A stretch of DNA of 64,000 nt from JACVRW01 sp963850205 (GTDB lineage: Bacteria; Actinomycetota; Thermoleophilia; Solirubrobacterales; Thermoleophilaceae). The stretch spans positions 310,001 to 374,000 of the forward strand of contig CAWKKJ010000015.1 of assembly GCA_963850205.1 (NCBI GenBank). The letters are read 5' to 3'. Position numbers and translations under genes: made by a program. The notes under the pieces were generated by a model. That model saw nothing but the letters and a program-made list of their open reading frames with translations. It did not search any database and had not been told where the DNA came from. The stretch's first letter is position 1. Every line of letters begins with the position of its first letter. This document shows, one piece after another, positions 53,908-63,229 of the stretch.

Positions 53908-56159
53908 TCATCGGCACGCTGGGCCCCGGACGACCACCCTGACCGCTTTGGTCGCCCCAGCTTCGAACGGATATCCCGTCTCGCCAGGGAGGCGCGCACG
54001 GAATCGATAGCGGGTCAGGCCGCAGCTGCGGCGGAATCGGTAGCGCACTTTCCATGATCCATCGGCAGAGGTCCGCGTAGTGCGGAATGTCTGCCAGCGG
54101 CCGGACAGGGTCACCTGCAACTCCACCAGCTTTCCTGCCGCCGGCTGAGGGAGCGAACGCAGCCGGCCGGTGAAACGCACTGCCTGGCCATTTCGCAGAC
54201 GCCGTGGTCGGGGTCGGATTGACGACGCTGCCGGCACCCGAACCGTCGCTTCGCTCGTTGCCGGCAGCGTTACGGGTGTTCCGGGATAGGCAATGCGGAA
54301 TGTCCGTGTGGACCCCGGTCCAGCTGTATAGGCGTAGTTGCCTTCGGTGTCGGTGCGAATCACAGCCTCGAGGCGCTCAGGCACCAGCGTGCTGCGCGAC
54401 AGGACCTGCACCTCGGCATTGGGGAGTGGCCGGCCATCCGACGTCTGGAGTCGTCCAACGATCTGAGCCTCTCGACCAAACGCCACCTTGGACTCGGGCT
54501 CGATTGTCTCGACGCGACGGCGCACGGTCCGGCGCTTCCCATCTCTGCGGACACGCTCGCGAACAATGCGAGTGCCTCTTACGCCGGAGCGGATGACCGT
54601 CGGCGTGCGGAGCGGGAGCGTCACCACCATCGGCTGACCGTCGAGACGGCTGTCAGTGCTGTTCTGGTTCGTGGCCAGATCTCTTGCCGTAGCGCGCAGG
54701 AGATAGGTGCCTGCAGGCAGTTGCGCATCGTTTATACGGGCCACCAGGCGGCTGCCATGCAGCTGGGTGGGCAGCGCCTGCCAGATGGCCGATCCTTGGC
54801 GGCTGAGCTCGATCTGGCCGCTGGCGGGGCCAGAGACCTTGTCAGTGACCTGGACTGAGACAAGCGTTGGATCGGACGCTGGGGACTGCTCAAAACCCAG
54901 CTGGGGAGGATCTGGGTCGTACCGGAGCGTCACCGGAACGGAGGCGTTGGCGGGCTCGTGGTTGCCGGCAGCGTCCTGTCGCCAGATGCGTACTTGCCAC
55001 TCGCCGGGAGCCGGTACAGCAATCGGTGCGAGCCGCGTTATCCCGACACCACCCTGGGAGGCGTTGATGCAGCTACCTGGGGCATCTTCACTACAGAGGC
55101 GATAGAAAGCGTTGATAATCGGCGCCCGATCGGTCTCCGGAGGATTGGTCCAAGTCAGGACGAAGCCGTTCTGGTTTCGCCAACCCGAGGATCCCTCGAC
55201 GGCGACGGGGACCGCGCCGGGCGCCGTGTTGTCGACGCGTACTGTCACGCCGGCTTGAGCTGCCGATGTTCCCGGCAGAGTCAACCGCCTGCAGGGCCAG
55301 TGCTTGAGAGCCCTCGGTAGCAGCGTCGTCGTCCGGAGGAGGATATTGCCCGGGCCGTTCGGACACGGAATCGTCTGCGTGAAAATGCACGGACGCAGAT
55401 CCTGATCTCTGCAGGCTGCCCGCCCACGACCGCTCGCGCCAGCCGCACCCCGACATTGTCCGACGTGTCATAGCTCACCGTCTGGTTCCCACTCACCCAC
55501 TGCCCCAGCGTGAACGGGTTGTTCTGGATGATCCGGATAGCCGGTGGGCTCACGTCGACCACGGTGGCGCTGGCCACCAGCGTCCGGATGTAGTTCTCGC
55601 CGCGGCTCGAGCAGTAGGGCGTCCGGTTGGTGCCCACGCAGATGATGCGCTGGACGATCTTGTTGGAACCGCTGACGTCCTTGGTCCGGCGCTTCGGCCA
55701 GCCCGCGGCTTGGGCGTTGCCGCGCCTTGGGCACTTCTCGTTGGCGCGGACGTTCTTGATCGGCACCGTCGGACCGTCGGGTCGGCTGGCCCAGACCTGC
55801 AGCGCATAGCGACAGTCGCGGCGGCGTGCCTGGCCGGACCAGGTGAAGCGCCCGAAGCGGGTGCCGGCCGGCGCGCGGAGGATGAAATAGGAGCGGGCTC
55901 CACGCCGTACGCGCCCGGAGCGGATGACGTTGCCGGTCACGAGCCCTCGGCGGCCGCGGCCCTCCGGGTTGCAGGCGCGCTTCCACATCATTCCGCGGGT
56001 GGCGAAGTCCTCGAAGGCCTGGCTCGAGTGCGTATCGAGATCGGCGAAGCAGTTGTTGATGGGGTACTCGGCAGATGCGGCGCTGCCCGGGCCACCGGCG
56101 AAGGGCAGAGCGCAGACCGCAAGCGCCACCAGGCCCCGCCTGACCCGCCGCCGCCTCAC
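53908..56159 (-). pseudogene. large secreted Ig/Big-like domain protein, split by frameshifts
   Basis: The N-terminal 280 residues from a GTG at 56159 include a signal peptide (GLVALAVCALPFAGGPGSAA) and EYPINNCFADLDTHSSQAFE, later VVDVSPPAIRIIQNNPFTLG and SYDTSDNVGVRLARAVVGGQ. Between 55281 and 55400 the sequence must be read in three frames (ICVRAF, TIPCPNGPGNIL, GSQALALQAVDSAGNIG) before the long C-terminal frame (VTVRVDNTAPGAVPVAVEGS) resumes. That frame contains three beta-sandwich-like units, one resembling a carboxypeptidase-regulatory fold (GRLQTSDGRPLPNAEVQVLS and GNYAYTAGPGSTRTFRIAYP). With the frame repaired it would be about 750 residues and extracellular. Clustered indels within 120 bp suggest poor sequence there. 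Confidence 0.6.
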
Positions 56160-56342
56160 GGGCGTCCGTTCGGATAGGTGGTCATATGACGGCGGAGTCG
56201 AGCCGTTGAAAACCTCGCCCCCAGGGCTTTGCAAGGAGGCGGAGACCCTAGTACCGGACGGGTAGGCAAACTCCCAGCGCAGGCCCATTCATCCCGCTTT
56301 TTGCGGAAAAGCTCTCCGCCTGTCGGTACAGGGACGACTTGA

Positions 56343-56357
56343 CCCCCCTGTGGGGGG
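56343..56357. terminator. short C6/G6 hairpin after lpd
   Basis: CCCCCC-TGT-GGGGGG, 39 nt downstream of the lpd stop on the leftward strand. A 6-bp all-GC stem with a 3-nt loop and no T-run: a weak terminator candidate. Confidence 0.3.
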
Positions 56358-56395
56358 CAAAGTCGACCATGTAGGTCGTGCGAGGCGCCCCGGCC

Positions 56396-57778
56396 CTAGC
56401 CGTGGATCAGCCAGCCATCCGTCGCCCGGGCCGCCTCCATGACGGTCTCGGCGAACGCCGGATGGGGATGGATCGTGCGGGCCACCTCGTGGTAGCCGCC
56501 CTCCAGCTCGCGAGCGTTCACGAGCTCCTGGATGAGGTCGGCCGCGCGCACTGAGCAGATGTGGCCGCCCAGGATCTCGCCGTACTGCTTGTCGCCGACG
56601 ATCTTCACCAGTCCGCTGCGGTCGCCGTAGACGGTCGGCGCTCCCACGGCGCCCATGGGCACCTTCCCCACGACCACGTCGTGTCCGGCCTCCCGCGCCG
56701 CCCTCTCGGTCAGCCCGAACGAGGCGACCTGGGGATGGCAGAAGGTGACGGCCGGGATGTAGGCGTAGTCGATCTCGTGGACCTCGTGGCCGGCGGCGTC
56801 CTCGACGGCGATGATGCCCTCGTCGGACGCCTTGTGGGCGAGCGCGGGACCGGGAACCATGTCGCCGACGGCCCAGATGCCCTCGCGTGAGGTGCGCATG
56901 CGGCCGTCGACCTTCACCAAGCCGCGCTCGTCAACCTCCACGCCGGCCTCGTCCAAGCCCAGCCCCTCCACGTCGGGCCCGCGGCCCGCGGCGATGGTGA
57001 GGAAGTCGAACTCCTCCTCCTCGCCGTTGAAGGTAACCGTCACGCCGGAATCGGACGCCGAGGCGCTCTCAACCTTAGCGCCGGTCTCGATGCGCACGTT
57101 CTGCTTGGCCACTTCCTTCGCGCAGGCCTTAGCGATCTCCTCGTCCTCCAGCGGGAGGATCTGGTCCAGGGCTTCCAGCAACAGGACCTGGGTTCCGAGC
57201 CGGCCGAACGCCGAGGCGATCTCCGTCCCTGACGCACCCGCGCCGATCACGCACAACCGCGACGGCTGCTCGTTGAGCAGCCAGGTGCCGGCCGTGTCGA
57301 GTATGCGCTTGCCGAACTTGAGGTCGAGGATCGGCTTAGCCACCGAGCCGCAGGCCAGGACCACGCGGTCGGTCTCGATCTCGGTGCCGTCGAACTGACC
57401 GCCGATCTTGACGTTGGCGTCGTCGGTCACGGAGGCGAAGCCCTCGATGAGGTCGATCTTGTTCTTCTTGAGCAGCATGGCCACGCCGCCGGTGAGGGTC
57501 TTGACCACCTTGTCCCGATGCTTGGTCGCGCCCGAGTAGTCGAACTCGGTGCCGTTGACCGAGATGCCGAAGCTGCCCGCGTTCTCGACCTCCTCCATCA
57601 CCTCGGCCACGCGCAGGATCGACTTGGCGGGAATGCAGGCCTCGTTGAGGCAGCGCCCGCCAACGTCGCCCTTCTCGACCACGGCCGTCTTCAGGCCCAG
57701 CTGCGCGGCCCGGATCGCGGCCACATAGCCGCCCGGGCCCGAGCCGATGACGATGCAGTCGTACTTGCTCTCGGGCAT
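56396..57778 (-). CDS. lpdA: dihydrolipoyl dehydrogenase (E3)
   Basis: 460 residues from the ATG at 57778. FAD site CIVIGSGPGGYVAAIRAAQL; redox-active disulfide GGRCLNEACIPAKS (Cys-x4-Cys), with Arg-Cys and Glu-Ala replacing the common Thr-Cys and Val-Gly. NAD site LCVIGAGASGTEIASAFGRL; second FAD contact GIWAVGDMVPGPALAHKASD; and the C-terminal His-Glu of the partner subunit in TIHPHPAFAETVMEA. Reoxidises lipoamide of the E2 protein. It lies 5 kb from the E1/E2 genes on the same strand, separated by unrelated genes, so it is transcribed on its own or with the membrane-protein gene 14 nt upstream. Confidence 0.96.
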   Translation of the reverse strand: MPESKYDCIVIGSGPGGYVAAIRAAQLGLKTAVVEKGDVGGRCLNEACIPAKSILRVAEVMEEVENAGSFGISVNGTEFDYSGATKHRDKVVKTLTGGVAMLLKKNKIDLIEGFASVTDDANVKIGGQFDGTEIETDRVVLACGSVAKPILDLKFGKRILDTAGTWLLNEQPSRLCVIGAGASGTEIASAFGRLGTQVLLLEALDQILPLEDEEIAKACAKEVAKQNVRIETGAKVESASASDSGVTVTFNGEEEEFDFLTIAAGRGPDVEGLGLDEAGVEVDERGLVKVDGRMRTSREGIWAVGDMVPGPALAHKASDEGIIAVEDAAGHEVHEIDYAYIPAVTFCHPQVASFGLTERAAREAGHDVVVGKVPMGAVGAPTVYGDRSGLVKIVGDKQYGEILGGHICSVRAADLIQELVNARELEGGYHEVARTIHPHPAFAETVMEAARATDGWLIHG

Positions 57779-57792
57779 GGTGGCGAGACTAT

Positions 57793-58320
57793 CTACCTGG
57801 ACTTGGCGCCCGGACGCTCGGGCATCTGCAGGCGAGCCATGGCCTTCACCAGGAACCAGAACAGCGTGCCGGCGGCGGCGATCATCAGCACCAGCAGGAC
57901 GGCCGCCCACAGCGAGGTCGCCGTGACCAGGCCGACCGAAGAGAAGACGATGGTGATGGCCAGGAGGGTCTGCATGCCGAGGACGGCGCCGTAGCGCGCC
58001 TTCCACATGCCGTAGGCCAGGGCGGCGAGGACGGCCGAGACCAGCAGCGTGCCGGCGACGGCCGGTGCCTCCTCGCCGTCGGCGCCGGACCCGGGAGCCG
58101 TGTCGAAGCCGACGATCATGGCCAGGACGTTCCCAAGCGCGAGCACCGCCGCCGCGATGGCACCCGCCGTGACCGCCGTCGGCCGCTCTCCCGGGCGAAG
58201 GGGCTTCAGGGAGCGCCGTACCGCCTCGTCCTTCGCACGTCCGCGGGCATATCCCTTCTGCATCGCGGAGCCGTCGGCGGGGCGCTTCGGGCGAGACTTG
58301 GCCCCGGACTTACGGCTCAT
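57793..58320 (-). CDS. hypothetical membrane protein
   Basis: 175 residues from the ATG at 58320. A 45-residue basic N-terminal tail (SRKSGAKSRPKRPADGSAMQ) precedes four membrane helices (AVTAGAIAAAVLALGNVLAM, AGTLLVSAVLAALAYGMW, AVLGMQTLLAITIVFSSVGL, LWAAVLLVLMIAAAGTLFWF) and a short basic tail. No family name can be given. The start overlaps the thiE stop by 11 nt and the stop precedes lpd by 14 nt, so it links thiamine synthesis and E3 on one transcript. E1 needs thiamine diphosphate, which makes this coupling interesting, but no role for this protein follows from it. Confidence 0.75.
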   Translation of the reverse strand: MSRKSGAKSRPKRPADGSAMQKGYARGRAKDEAVRRSLKPLRPGERPTAVTAGAIAAAVLALGNVLAMIVGFDTAPGSGADGEEAPAVAGTLLVSAVLAALAYGMWKARYGAVLGMQTLLAITIVFSSVGLVTATSLWAAVLLVLMIAAAGTLFWFLVKAMARLQMPERPGAKSR

Positions 58321-58957
58321 CGGGAAGGGCGGCACGCAGGGTCGCGGCGGCGGCGCCAGGGTCGGTGGCGTCCCTGATCGCCCGCACCACGACGATCCTC
58401 TCTGCGCCCGCGGCCACCACCTCACTGACGTTATCGGGCTCGATCCCGCCGATCGCGAACCAGGGCCGCTCGCCGGCGTGGTCCGCTGCGTAGCGGACAT
58501 AGTCGAGTCCCGCGGCCGCGCGGCCCTCCTTGGTGGGCGTCTGCCACACCGGGCCCACGCTGAGCTGGTCGGCCTCCAGATCGAGCGCGGCGTCGAGCTG
58601 GGCGGGGGAGTGGGTGGATAGGCCCACCAGCAAGCCGCCGCCGGCGATCCGTCGGGCCTCGGCCACGGGCATGTCGTCCTGGCCGACGTGCACCCCGTCC
58701 GCCCCGCAGCGCAGCGCCAGGTCAGGGCGATCGTTCAGCCAGAACAGGGCGCCGTGCTCGTCACAGGCCCGCCGAAAGACGGGAGCGGCCGCGAGGAGCT
58801 CGGACTCGGAGGCCGTCTTGTCGCGCAGCTGCACCATGTCCACCCCGCCCGCCAGGGCGGACCCGAGCAGCTCCTCGAGGCCCGGGCGCAGATCGGTGAC
58901 GAAGTACAGCCGGGCACGGCTGAGGCGCTCGCCCGCGAAGGCGAGCGCCTCGCTCAT
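58310..58957 (-). CDS. thiE: thiamine phosphate synthase
   Basis: 215 residues from the ATG at 58957. Joins HMP pyrophosphate to thiazole phosphate. LYFVTDLRPGLEELLGSALA, GGVDMVQLRDKTASESELLA (pyrophosphate-binding Arg-Asp-Lys), LFWLNDRPDLALRCGADGVH followed by VGQDDMPV, LSVGPVWQTPTKEGRAAAGL and FAIGGIEPDNVSEVVAAGAE are the family segments. The ATG overlaps the stop of a glycoside hydrolase gene (ATGA), so thiE has no leader of its own and no TPP riboswitch in front, unlike thiO in this window. Confidence 0.95.
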   Translation of the reverse strand: MSEALAFAGERLSRARLYFVTDLRPGLEELLGSALAGGVDMVQLRDKTASESELLAAAPVFRRACDEHGALFWLNDRPDLALRCGADGVHVGQDDMPVAEARRIAGGGLLVGLSTHSPAQLDAALDLEADQLSVGPVWQTPTKEGRAAAGLDYVRYAADHAGERPWFAIGGIEPDNVSEVVAAGAERIVVVRAIRDATDPGAAAATLRAALPDEP

Positions 58958-60180
58958 CCGACTGGGCTGGGCGGCGCGGGGGGCAGGTTGATCGCCCCAC
59001 CGGGGCGCTTGACCTTGCCCCGGTTGACCTGGAACCAACGCCGCAGGGCGTTGAACTGCGGGTACTTCGTGCCCCTCGTCGTGAGCAGGGCCACGTTGAA
59101 GAACGACGACAGGGAGCGCTTGGGCGGAGCCACCAGCAGGTACTGCAGCTGGCTCTTGACCCGTCGGTTGCGCAACGCCAGCGTGTAGGCCTTCTGGAGG
59201 TAGCGCACGCGGATCCTCTTGGGGAGCGCGCGCTTGCCGGCCGAGAAGTAGCCGTACTCGGTGAGGTACACCGGCATCCGGCCGCCGCCGTTCTTGCGCA
59301 GCAGACGGGCCCGCGAGAGCCTGTCGAGCGCCCGAGTGAGGCGGCTGAGCGTGCCGAGCGTCGCGTTGTCCGCGCCCGGGTACTGATAGTTCGGCGCGTG
59401 CCGGAAGTCATAGGGGTGGTGTGCGTAGCCGTCGGCCTTCAGCGGCGTGCACCTCCGTGCCCGCCGGTACTGCTTGTTGGCGCAGGTGACCCCGCGCAGG
59501 AACCGAAGCGGCGCGGTGGCACGGCCCGGGACGGCGTACGGCGACGTCTCGCCGATGAGCACCTTCGCCCGGGGGTCGGCCCGCTTGATCGCCGCGTAGC
59601 CGCGGGAGTACAGGCTGCGGTACTGCCGGGGACCCGTGCCGAGCGGCCCGAGCCACGTCTTGTAGTTGGGCTCGTTCCAGATGCTGTAGCGGTCGACCCG
59701 CCCCTTGAAGTGCTCGGCCGCGACTTGGGCGAACTGACCGAAGTACCGGACGTTGGGCTTGTACCAGGCCCGCTTCACCGACTTCTTGGCGTTGGCCCAC
59801 CGGGGCGCGGGCCCGGTGACCGAGAGGTGGACGCGGATCCCGCGCTTGGCCGCGGCGTCGATCAGCTGGTCGACCCCGCCGAACTGGTAGTTGATCGTCT
59901 GCGGCTTCCTGCGCGCGCTGGCCTGAGGCTGGGCCATGGAGTAGGACCACAGGAGGTTCACGCGCAGGCGGGTGACGCCCAGCTGGCGTGCGTAGGAGAG
60001 CGCACGCTTCTGTGAAACCCGCTTGTTGCCCCCGAGGAACGTGTTGTCGTCCTGAAGGGCGAGCTCCATCCCGCGGGCGGCTCTCGCATCCGTCGCCGTG
60101 GTCAACAGGCCGGCGAGCAGGAGGGAGGCGGCGACGAGCGAGGCCAGCACGACGCGGGAGATACGGGGCACAGCGATCAC
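58954..60180 (-). CDS. secreted glycoside hydrolase, clan-A TIM-barrel type (GH5/GH39-like)
   Basis: 408 residues from the GTG at 60180, with AAGGAG 10 nt upstream. Signal peptide (VVLASLVAASLLLAGLLTTA). The barrel shows LGVTRLRVNLLWSYSMAQPQ, IRVHLSVTGPAPRWANAKKS, the acid/base Glu in RYSIWNEPNYKTWLGPL, KVLIGETSPYAVPG, GYAHHPYDF and the probable nucleophile Glu in MPVYLTEYGYFSAG. This WNEP/TEYG pairing is that of clan GH-A. The exact family and sugar are not determined by inspection. Related copies lie at 60216-61619 and 61772-62917. The stop overlaps the thiE start. Confidence 0.82.
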   Translation of the reverse strand: MIAVPRISRVVLASLVAASLLLAGLLTTATDARAARGMELALQDDNTFLGGNKRVSQKRALSYARQLGVTRLRVNLLWSYSMAQPQASARRKPQTINYQFGGVDQLIDAAAKRGIRVHLSVTGPAPRWANAKKSVKRAWYKPNVRYFGQFAQVAAEHFKGRVDRYSIWNEPNYKTWLGPLGTGPRQYRSLYSRGYAAIKRADPRAKVLIGETSPYAVPGRATAPLRFLRGVTCANKQYRRARRCTPLKADGYAHHPYDFRHAPNYQYPGADNATLGTLSRLTRALDRLSRARLLRKNGGGRMPVYLTEYGYFSAGKRALPKRIRVRYLQKAYTLALRNRRVKSQLQYLLVAPPKRSLSSFFNVALLTTRGTKYPQFNALRRWFQVNRGKVKRPGGAINLPPAPPSPVG

Positions 60181-60215
60181 GAGTCGGATTCTCCTTGGAA
60201 CGGGGACTGACGGTG

Positions 60216-61619
60216 TTAGCGGGCGACCGGCCGCTTCACCCGAGTCTCGCCGTCGAGCGTGACCCGGAAGGTGTGGCGGTTGGCGCCCTTCAAGCGGATG
60301 ACCTGGTTGAAGTAGCCGGTGCTGCTTACGGGGATCGAGCCGCGCGAACGGTAGCGACCGCCCGGGCGCTTGGATTCGACTGCTGCGCTGCCGCCCGTGA
60401 GCGAGCGGCGCGCGCCGAAGATGGACACGGCGTCGCGACCGAGCGACCGGACCAGCAGGGGCAGCTCGAAGGCGTCGTAGACCTGGGGCTTGACCCTCCC
60501 GTTGCGGAAGCGAAGGCCGGCCTGCCAGGAGGACCACCTGAGCAGGCGACCGCCTCCCGAGCGCGGTGGGTCGTCGTACAGCGTGTACTGCGAGTACGCC
60601 CGGACCCGCGGGTTGCGGTAGGCGATCCATTCGCTCTGGTCCATAAAGGCGGCGGCCCGCTTGAGCCGCGCGCCGAACGGATCGGGCGGCCTGGTCTGAT
60701 AGCCGAACTCGGTGATCCAGATCGGCAGCCGGCGCGGGAGCTTGCCCCGGCGAGCGAGCTTGTCGAGGGTGGCGCGGATGCGGCCCAGCTGGCCGATCGC
60801 GGCGTCGTCGCGCGCCTCGGGCACCGAGGGCCCTCCGCCCTGTGTATAGGGGTGGTAGGCGAGGCCGGAGGTCGGGATGCGCCTCACCCGCTTGCAGCCG
60901 CCGCGCGCGCGGGCGGCCCGGCCGCGGATCTGGCGGTAGTTGCGGTTCAGGCAGGCCATCTCGCGCAGGAACTCGAGCGGCCTGACCCGTCGCGACGACG
61001 TTCCGCCGCGAGGCATCAGCTCGCCGAGCAGGATGGTGTCGCCGCCGTGGCCCGTCCTGCGGAGGGCGCGGTGTCCTGCGAGGTACAGGCCGCGGTAGAT
61101 GTTGGGCGACAGCGGGACGCCGTCGTTTCGCTGCGGGCTCAGCCAGGAGTACAGGTTCGGCTCGTTCCACATCGACCAGATGTCGACGTTGGTGAAATGC
61201 TCGCCCGCCGCTGTTGTGAACCTCCCGAACTCCTTGGCGTTCGGCCGGTAGGTGCCGCGCCGGCCGCGACGGCCGGTGGCCCAGTCGGGAGCGTGCCCGC
61301 CCACGCTGAGGTAGGGCCTCATGCCGCGAGCGAGAATCGCTCGCACCGCTGTGTCATAGATCCCCCAGGAGTAGCTGGCGGGGTTCGAGCCGTCGAACCC
61401 GCTCGGCTTACGGCGCCCGCGGGGCGCCAGCTCGTCCCAGTACAGGTTGACCTTGACGATGTCGGCCCCGAGCCGCCTGAACTCGTCGAGGGTCGCGTCG
61501 GGAGCCGCGCGAACCGCAGAATCGTCCTGCATGATCAGGGCCTGCCGGCTGGACGCATGGGCCGTCGCGGGAGCGACGGCACAGACAAGCACGGCGATGA
61601 TGATCGTCAGTCGTCTCAT
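60216..61619 (-). CDS. secreted glycoside hydrolase, clan-A type, paralogue
   Basis: 467 residues with a signal peptide (LTIIIAVLVCAVAPATAHAS). Barrel segments parallel the neighbouring gene: LGADIVKVNLYWDELAPRGR, GMRPYLSVGGHAPDWATGRR, the acid/base Glu in IWSMWNEPNLYSWLSP, GLAYHPYTQGG and the nucleophile Glu in LPIWITEFGYQTRPPDP. A C-terminal beta-sandwich-like domain of about 90 residues (GGRYRSRGSIPVSSTGYFNQ, RHTFRVTLDGETRVKR) is extra and may bind carbohydrate. It precedes the next paralogue by 35 nt on the same strand. Substrate unknown. Confidence 0.82.
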   Translation of the reverse strand: MRRLTIIIAVLVCAVAPATAHASSRQALIMQDDSAVRAAPDATLDEFRRLGADIVKVNLYWDELAPRGRRKPSGFDGSNPASYSWGIYDTAVRAILARGMRPYLSVGGHAPDWATGRRGRRGTYRPNAKEFGRFTTAAGEHFTNVDIWSMWNEPNLYSWLSPQRNDGVPLSPNIYRGLYLAGHRALRRTGHGGDTILLGELMPRGGTSSRRVRPLEFLREMACLNRNYRQIRGRAARARGGCKRVRRIPTSGLAYHPYTQGGGPSVPEARDDAAIGQLGRIRATLDKLARRGKLPRRLPIWITEFGYQTRPPDPFGARLKRAAAFMDQSEWIAYRNPRVRAYSQYTLYDDPPRSGGGRLLRWSSWQAGLRFRNGRVKPQVYDAFELPLLVRSLGRDAVSIFGARRSLTGGSAAVESKRPGGRYRSRGSIPVSSTGYFNQVIRLKGANRHTFRVTLDGETRVKRPVAR

Positions 61620-61771
61620 TGGTCAGGCGAGGAGCGGCGGTCGGGGGCAGGCGAGACGCTCCGGGTCCTCTCCTTAACAGCATCCGCGGAAGGAGTTGCG
61701 GTGCCGCAGGCACGAATGGATACCAGATCATCGGCGCGGGTTTCCGAATCGAATGTAAAGGTGGGGTGTCT

Positions 61772-62917
61772 ATGCCCGCTGTGAGAGCCTCCCTGATCGC
61801 CGTTCTGAGCGCGCTCGTGCTGCTCGCCGCGGCACCCGGGGCCGACGCCGGGCAGCGCAAGGTCCCAAACGGGTTCTATGGGGTGATGTGGGACCGGGCC
61901 GCATCCGAGGCGCCGGCCGCCGACCAGAGGGCCCAGTGGGACCTCATGGCCCGCTCGGGGGTGGAGTCGGTGCGCACGGCGTTCTCATGGCGGGTGGCCC
62001 AGCCGGTGGGCGGAAGGCCGCCCAGCTTCGCGCTGACCGACCAAACGGTGGAGCTGGCCAGCCAGCGGAACATCCGGGTCCTGCCGGTGGTGTCCGACAC
62101 GCCGCGCTGGGCCGCCATCGGGGGCCGGATCGGTGCACCTCCGGCCCGGATCGCGGACTACGTCGCCTATCTCGACGCCCTCGTGCGGCGTTACGGGCCC
62201 CAGGGCACGTTCTGGGCGGAGCGTCCCGACATTCCCCGCCGGCCCCTGCGCGCGTGGCAGATCTGGAACGAACCTCACCTCGACGGCTATTGGCGCGCCG
62301 ACGGCGACGACATCTGGGCGCAGGGGTACGCGGCCCTGCTGCAGGCCTCCAACGCGGCCCTCGAGCGCGCCGACCCGGGCTCGGTGACCGTGCTCGCCGG
62401 TCTGGCCGACTTCGTGTGGCTGCACATGCGCAAGCTCTACAGGGCCGGCATCCGGGGCCACTTCGACGTCGCCGCCATGAACTTCTTCACCACCCGGCCC
62501 CGGCTGGTGATCAAGGGCGTGCGCCTGTTTCGGGCGGCAATGAAGAAGGCGGGCGACCGGCGTAAGCCGGTCTGGCTCACCGAGACCACCTGGCCGGCCT
62601 CCAAGGGCCGCGTCGACAAGCCCCGGCCCGCCTGGCAGCGCGTGTGGGAGACCAGCGACGCCGGCGTCGCCCGTCGCCTGACCCAGTTCTACAAGCTGGC
62701 GGTGGCCTCTCGGCGCCGCTTCGGGCTCGGACGCGTGTACTGGTACACCTGGTCGTCGGCCTTCCGCGAGTCGGATCTCTTCGACTATTCGGGCCTCGTG
62801 CGCTGGCGCCAAGGCGGCTACGAAGCCCGGCCCGCGCTGCGCGCCTACACGCGCAGCGCCCGCCGTGACCAGGGCTGCCGCAAGTCTGCCGCCGGCAACT
62901 GCCGCGGAGCAGGCTAG
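61772..62917 (+). CDS. secreted glycoside hydrolase, clan-A type, third and most divergent paralogue
   Basis: 381 residues from the ATG at 61772 with a purine-rich AAGGTGGGG upstream. Signal peptide (LIAVLSALVLLAAAPGADAG). Barrel segments: SGVESVRTAFSWRVAQPVGG, NIRVLPVVSDTPRWAAIGG, the acid/base Glu in AWQIWNEPHLDGYWRADGDD, FDVAAMNFFTTRP, and a Glu in KPVWLTETTWPASKGR as probable nucleophile. A GRVYWYTWSSAF strand closes the barrel. Divergent from the other two, with about 150 nt between the starts. Extracellular; target polysaccharide unknown. Confidence 0.82.
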   Translation: MPAVRASLIAVLSALVLLAAAPGADAGQRKVPNGFYGVMWDRAASEAPAADQRAQWDLMARSGVESVRTAFSWRVAQPVGGRPPSFALTDQTVELASQRNIRVLPVVSDTPRWAAIGGRIGAPPARIADYVAYLDALVRRYGPQGTFWAERPDIPRRPLRAWQIWNEPHLDGYWRADGDDIWAQGYAALLQASNAALERADPGSVTVLAGLADFVWLHMRKLYRAGIRGHFDVAAMNFFTTRPRLVIKGVRLFRAAMKKAGDRRKPVWLTETTWPASKGRVDKPRPAWQRVWETSDAGVARRLTQFYKLAVASRRRFGLGRVYWYTWSSAFRESDLFDYSGLVRWRQGGYEARPALRAYTRSARRDQGCRKSAAGNCRGAG

Positions 62918-62926
62918 GATGCCTGA

Positions 62927-63133
62927 ATGAGCATTGGGGCGTCGGTCTTCCTCATAGCCGTGGGCGCGATCCTGCGCTACGCGGTCACCGCTTCGGTCTC
63001 CGGCATCGAGCTGCAGACCGTGGGACTGATCCTGATGATCGCCGGGATCATCGGGCTGGTCATCTCGCTGGCCTTGATGTTTGCGGGCGACCGCCGCGGA
63101 CCTGACGAACGCGTCACCCGTCGATACGATTAG
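62927..63133 (+). CDS. DUF6458-family small membrane protein
   Basis: 68 residues with two membrane helices (SIGASVFLIAVGAILRYAVT and TVGLILMIAGIIGLVISLAL) and a charged tail ending RVTRRYD. This matches the DUF6458 group of actinobacterial two-helix proteins, whose function is unknown. It begins 9 nt after the glycoside hydrolase stop, and its stop is immediately followed by the TPP riboswitch, so the riboswitch promoter must be inside or upstream of this gene. Confidence 0.82.
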   Translation: MSIGASVFLIAVGAILRYAVTASVSGIELQTVGLILMIAGIIGLVISLALMFAGDRRGPDERVTRRYD

Positions 63134-63227
63134 CCCTTACGGGAGCTCGGGAAAACCGGGCTGAGAGGGCGGCTGCGGCGCCGCCGACCGTCGAACCTGA
63201 CCCGGGTAATGCCGGCGAAGGGAAGGG
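63134..63227 (+). promoter_or_regulatory. TPP riboswitch (THI element) controlling thiO
   Basis: The conserved core is plain: GGGCTGAGAGGGCGGC on the 5' side, then GAACCTGACCCGGGTAATGC followed by CGGCGAAGGGAAGG on the 3' side. P1 can be closed by CCCTT at 63134-63138 with AAGGG at 63223-63227. P3 is a GC-rich hairpin around GGCTGCGGCGCCGCC. The thiO start lies 2 nt beyond P1, so the ribosome-binding purines (GGGAAGGG) are part of the aptamer and binding of thiamine diphosphate would hide them: translational control. Confidence 0.95.
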
Positions 63228-63229
63228 TG

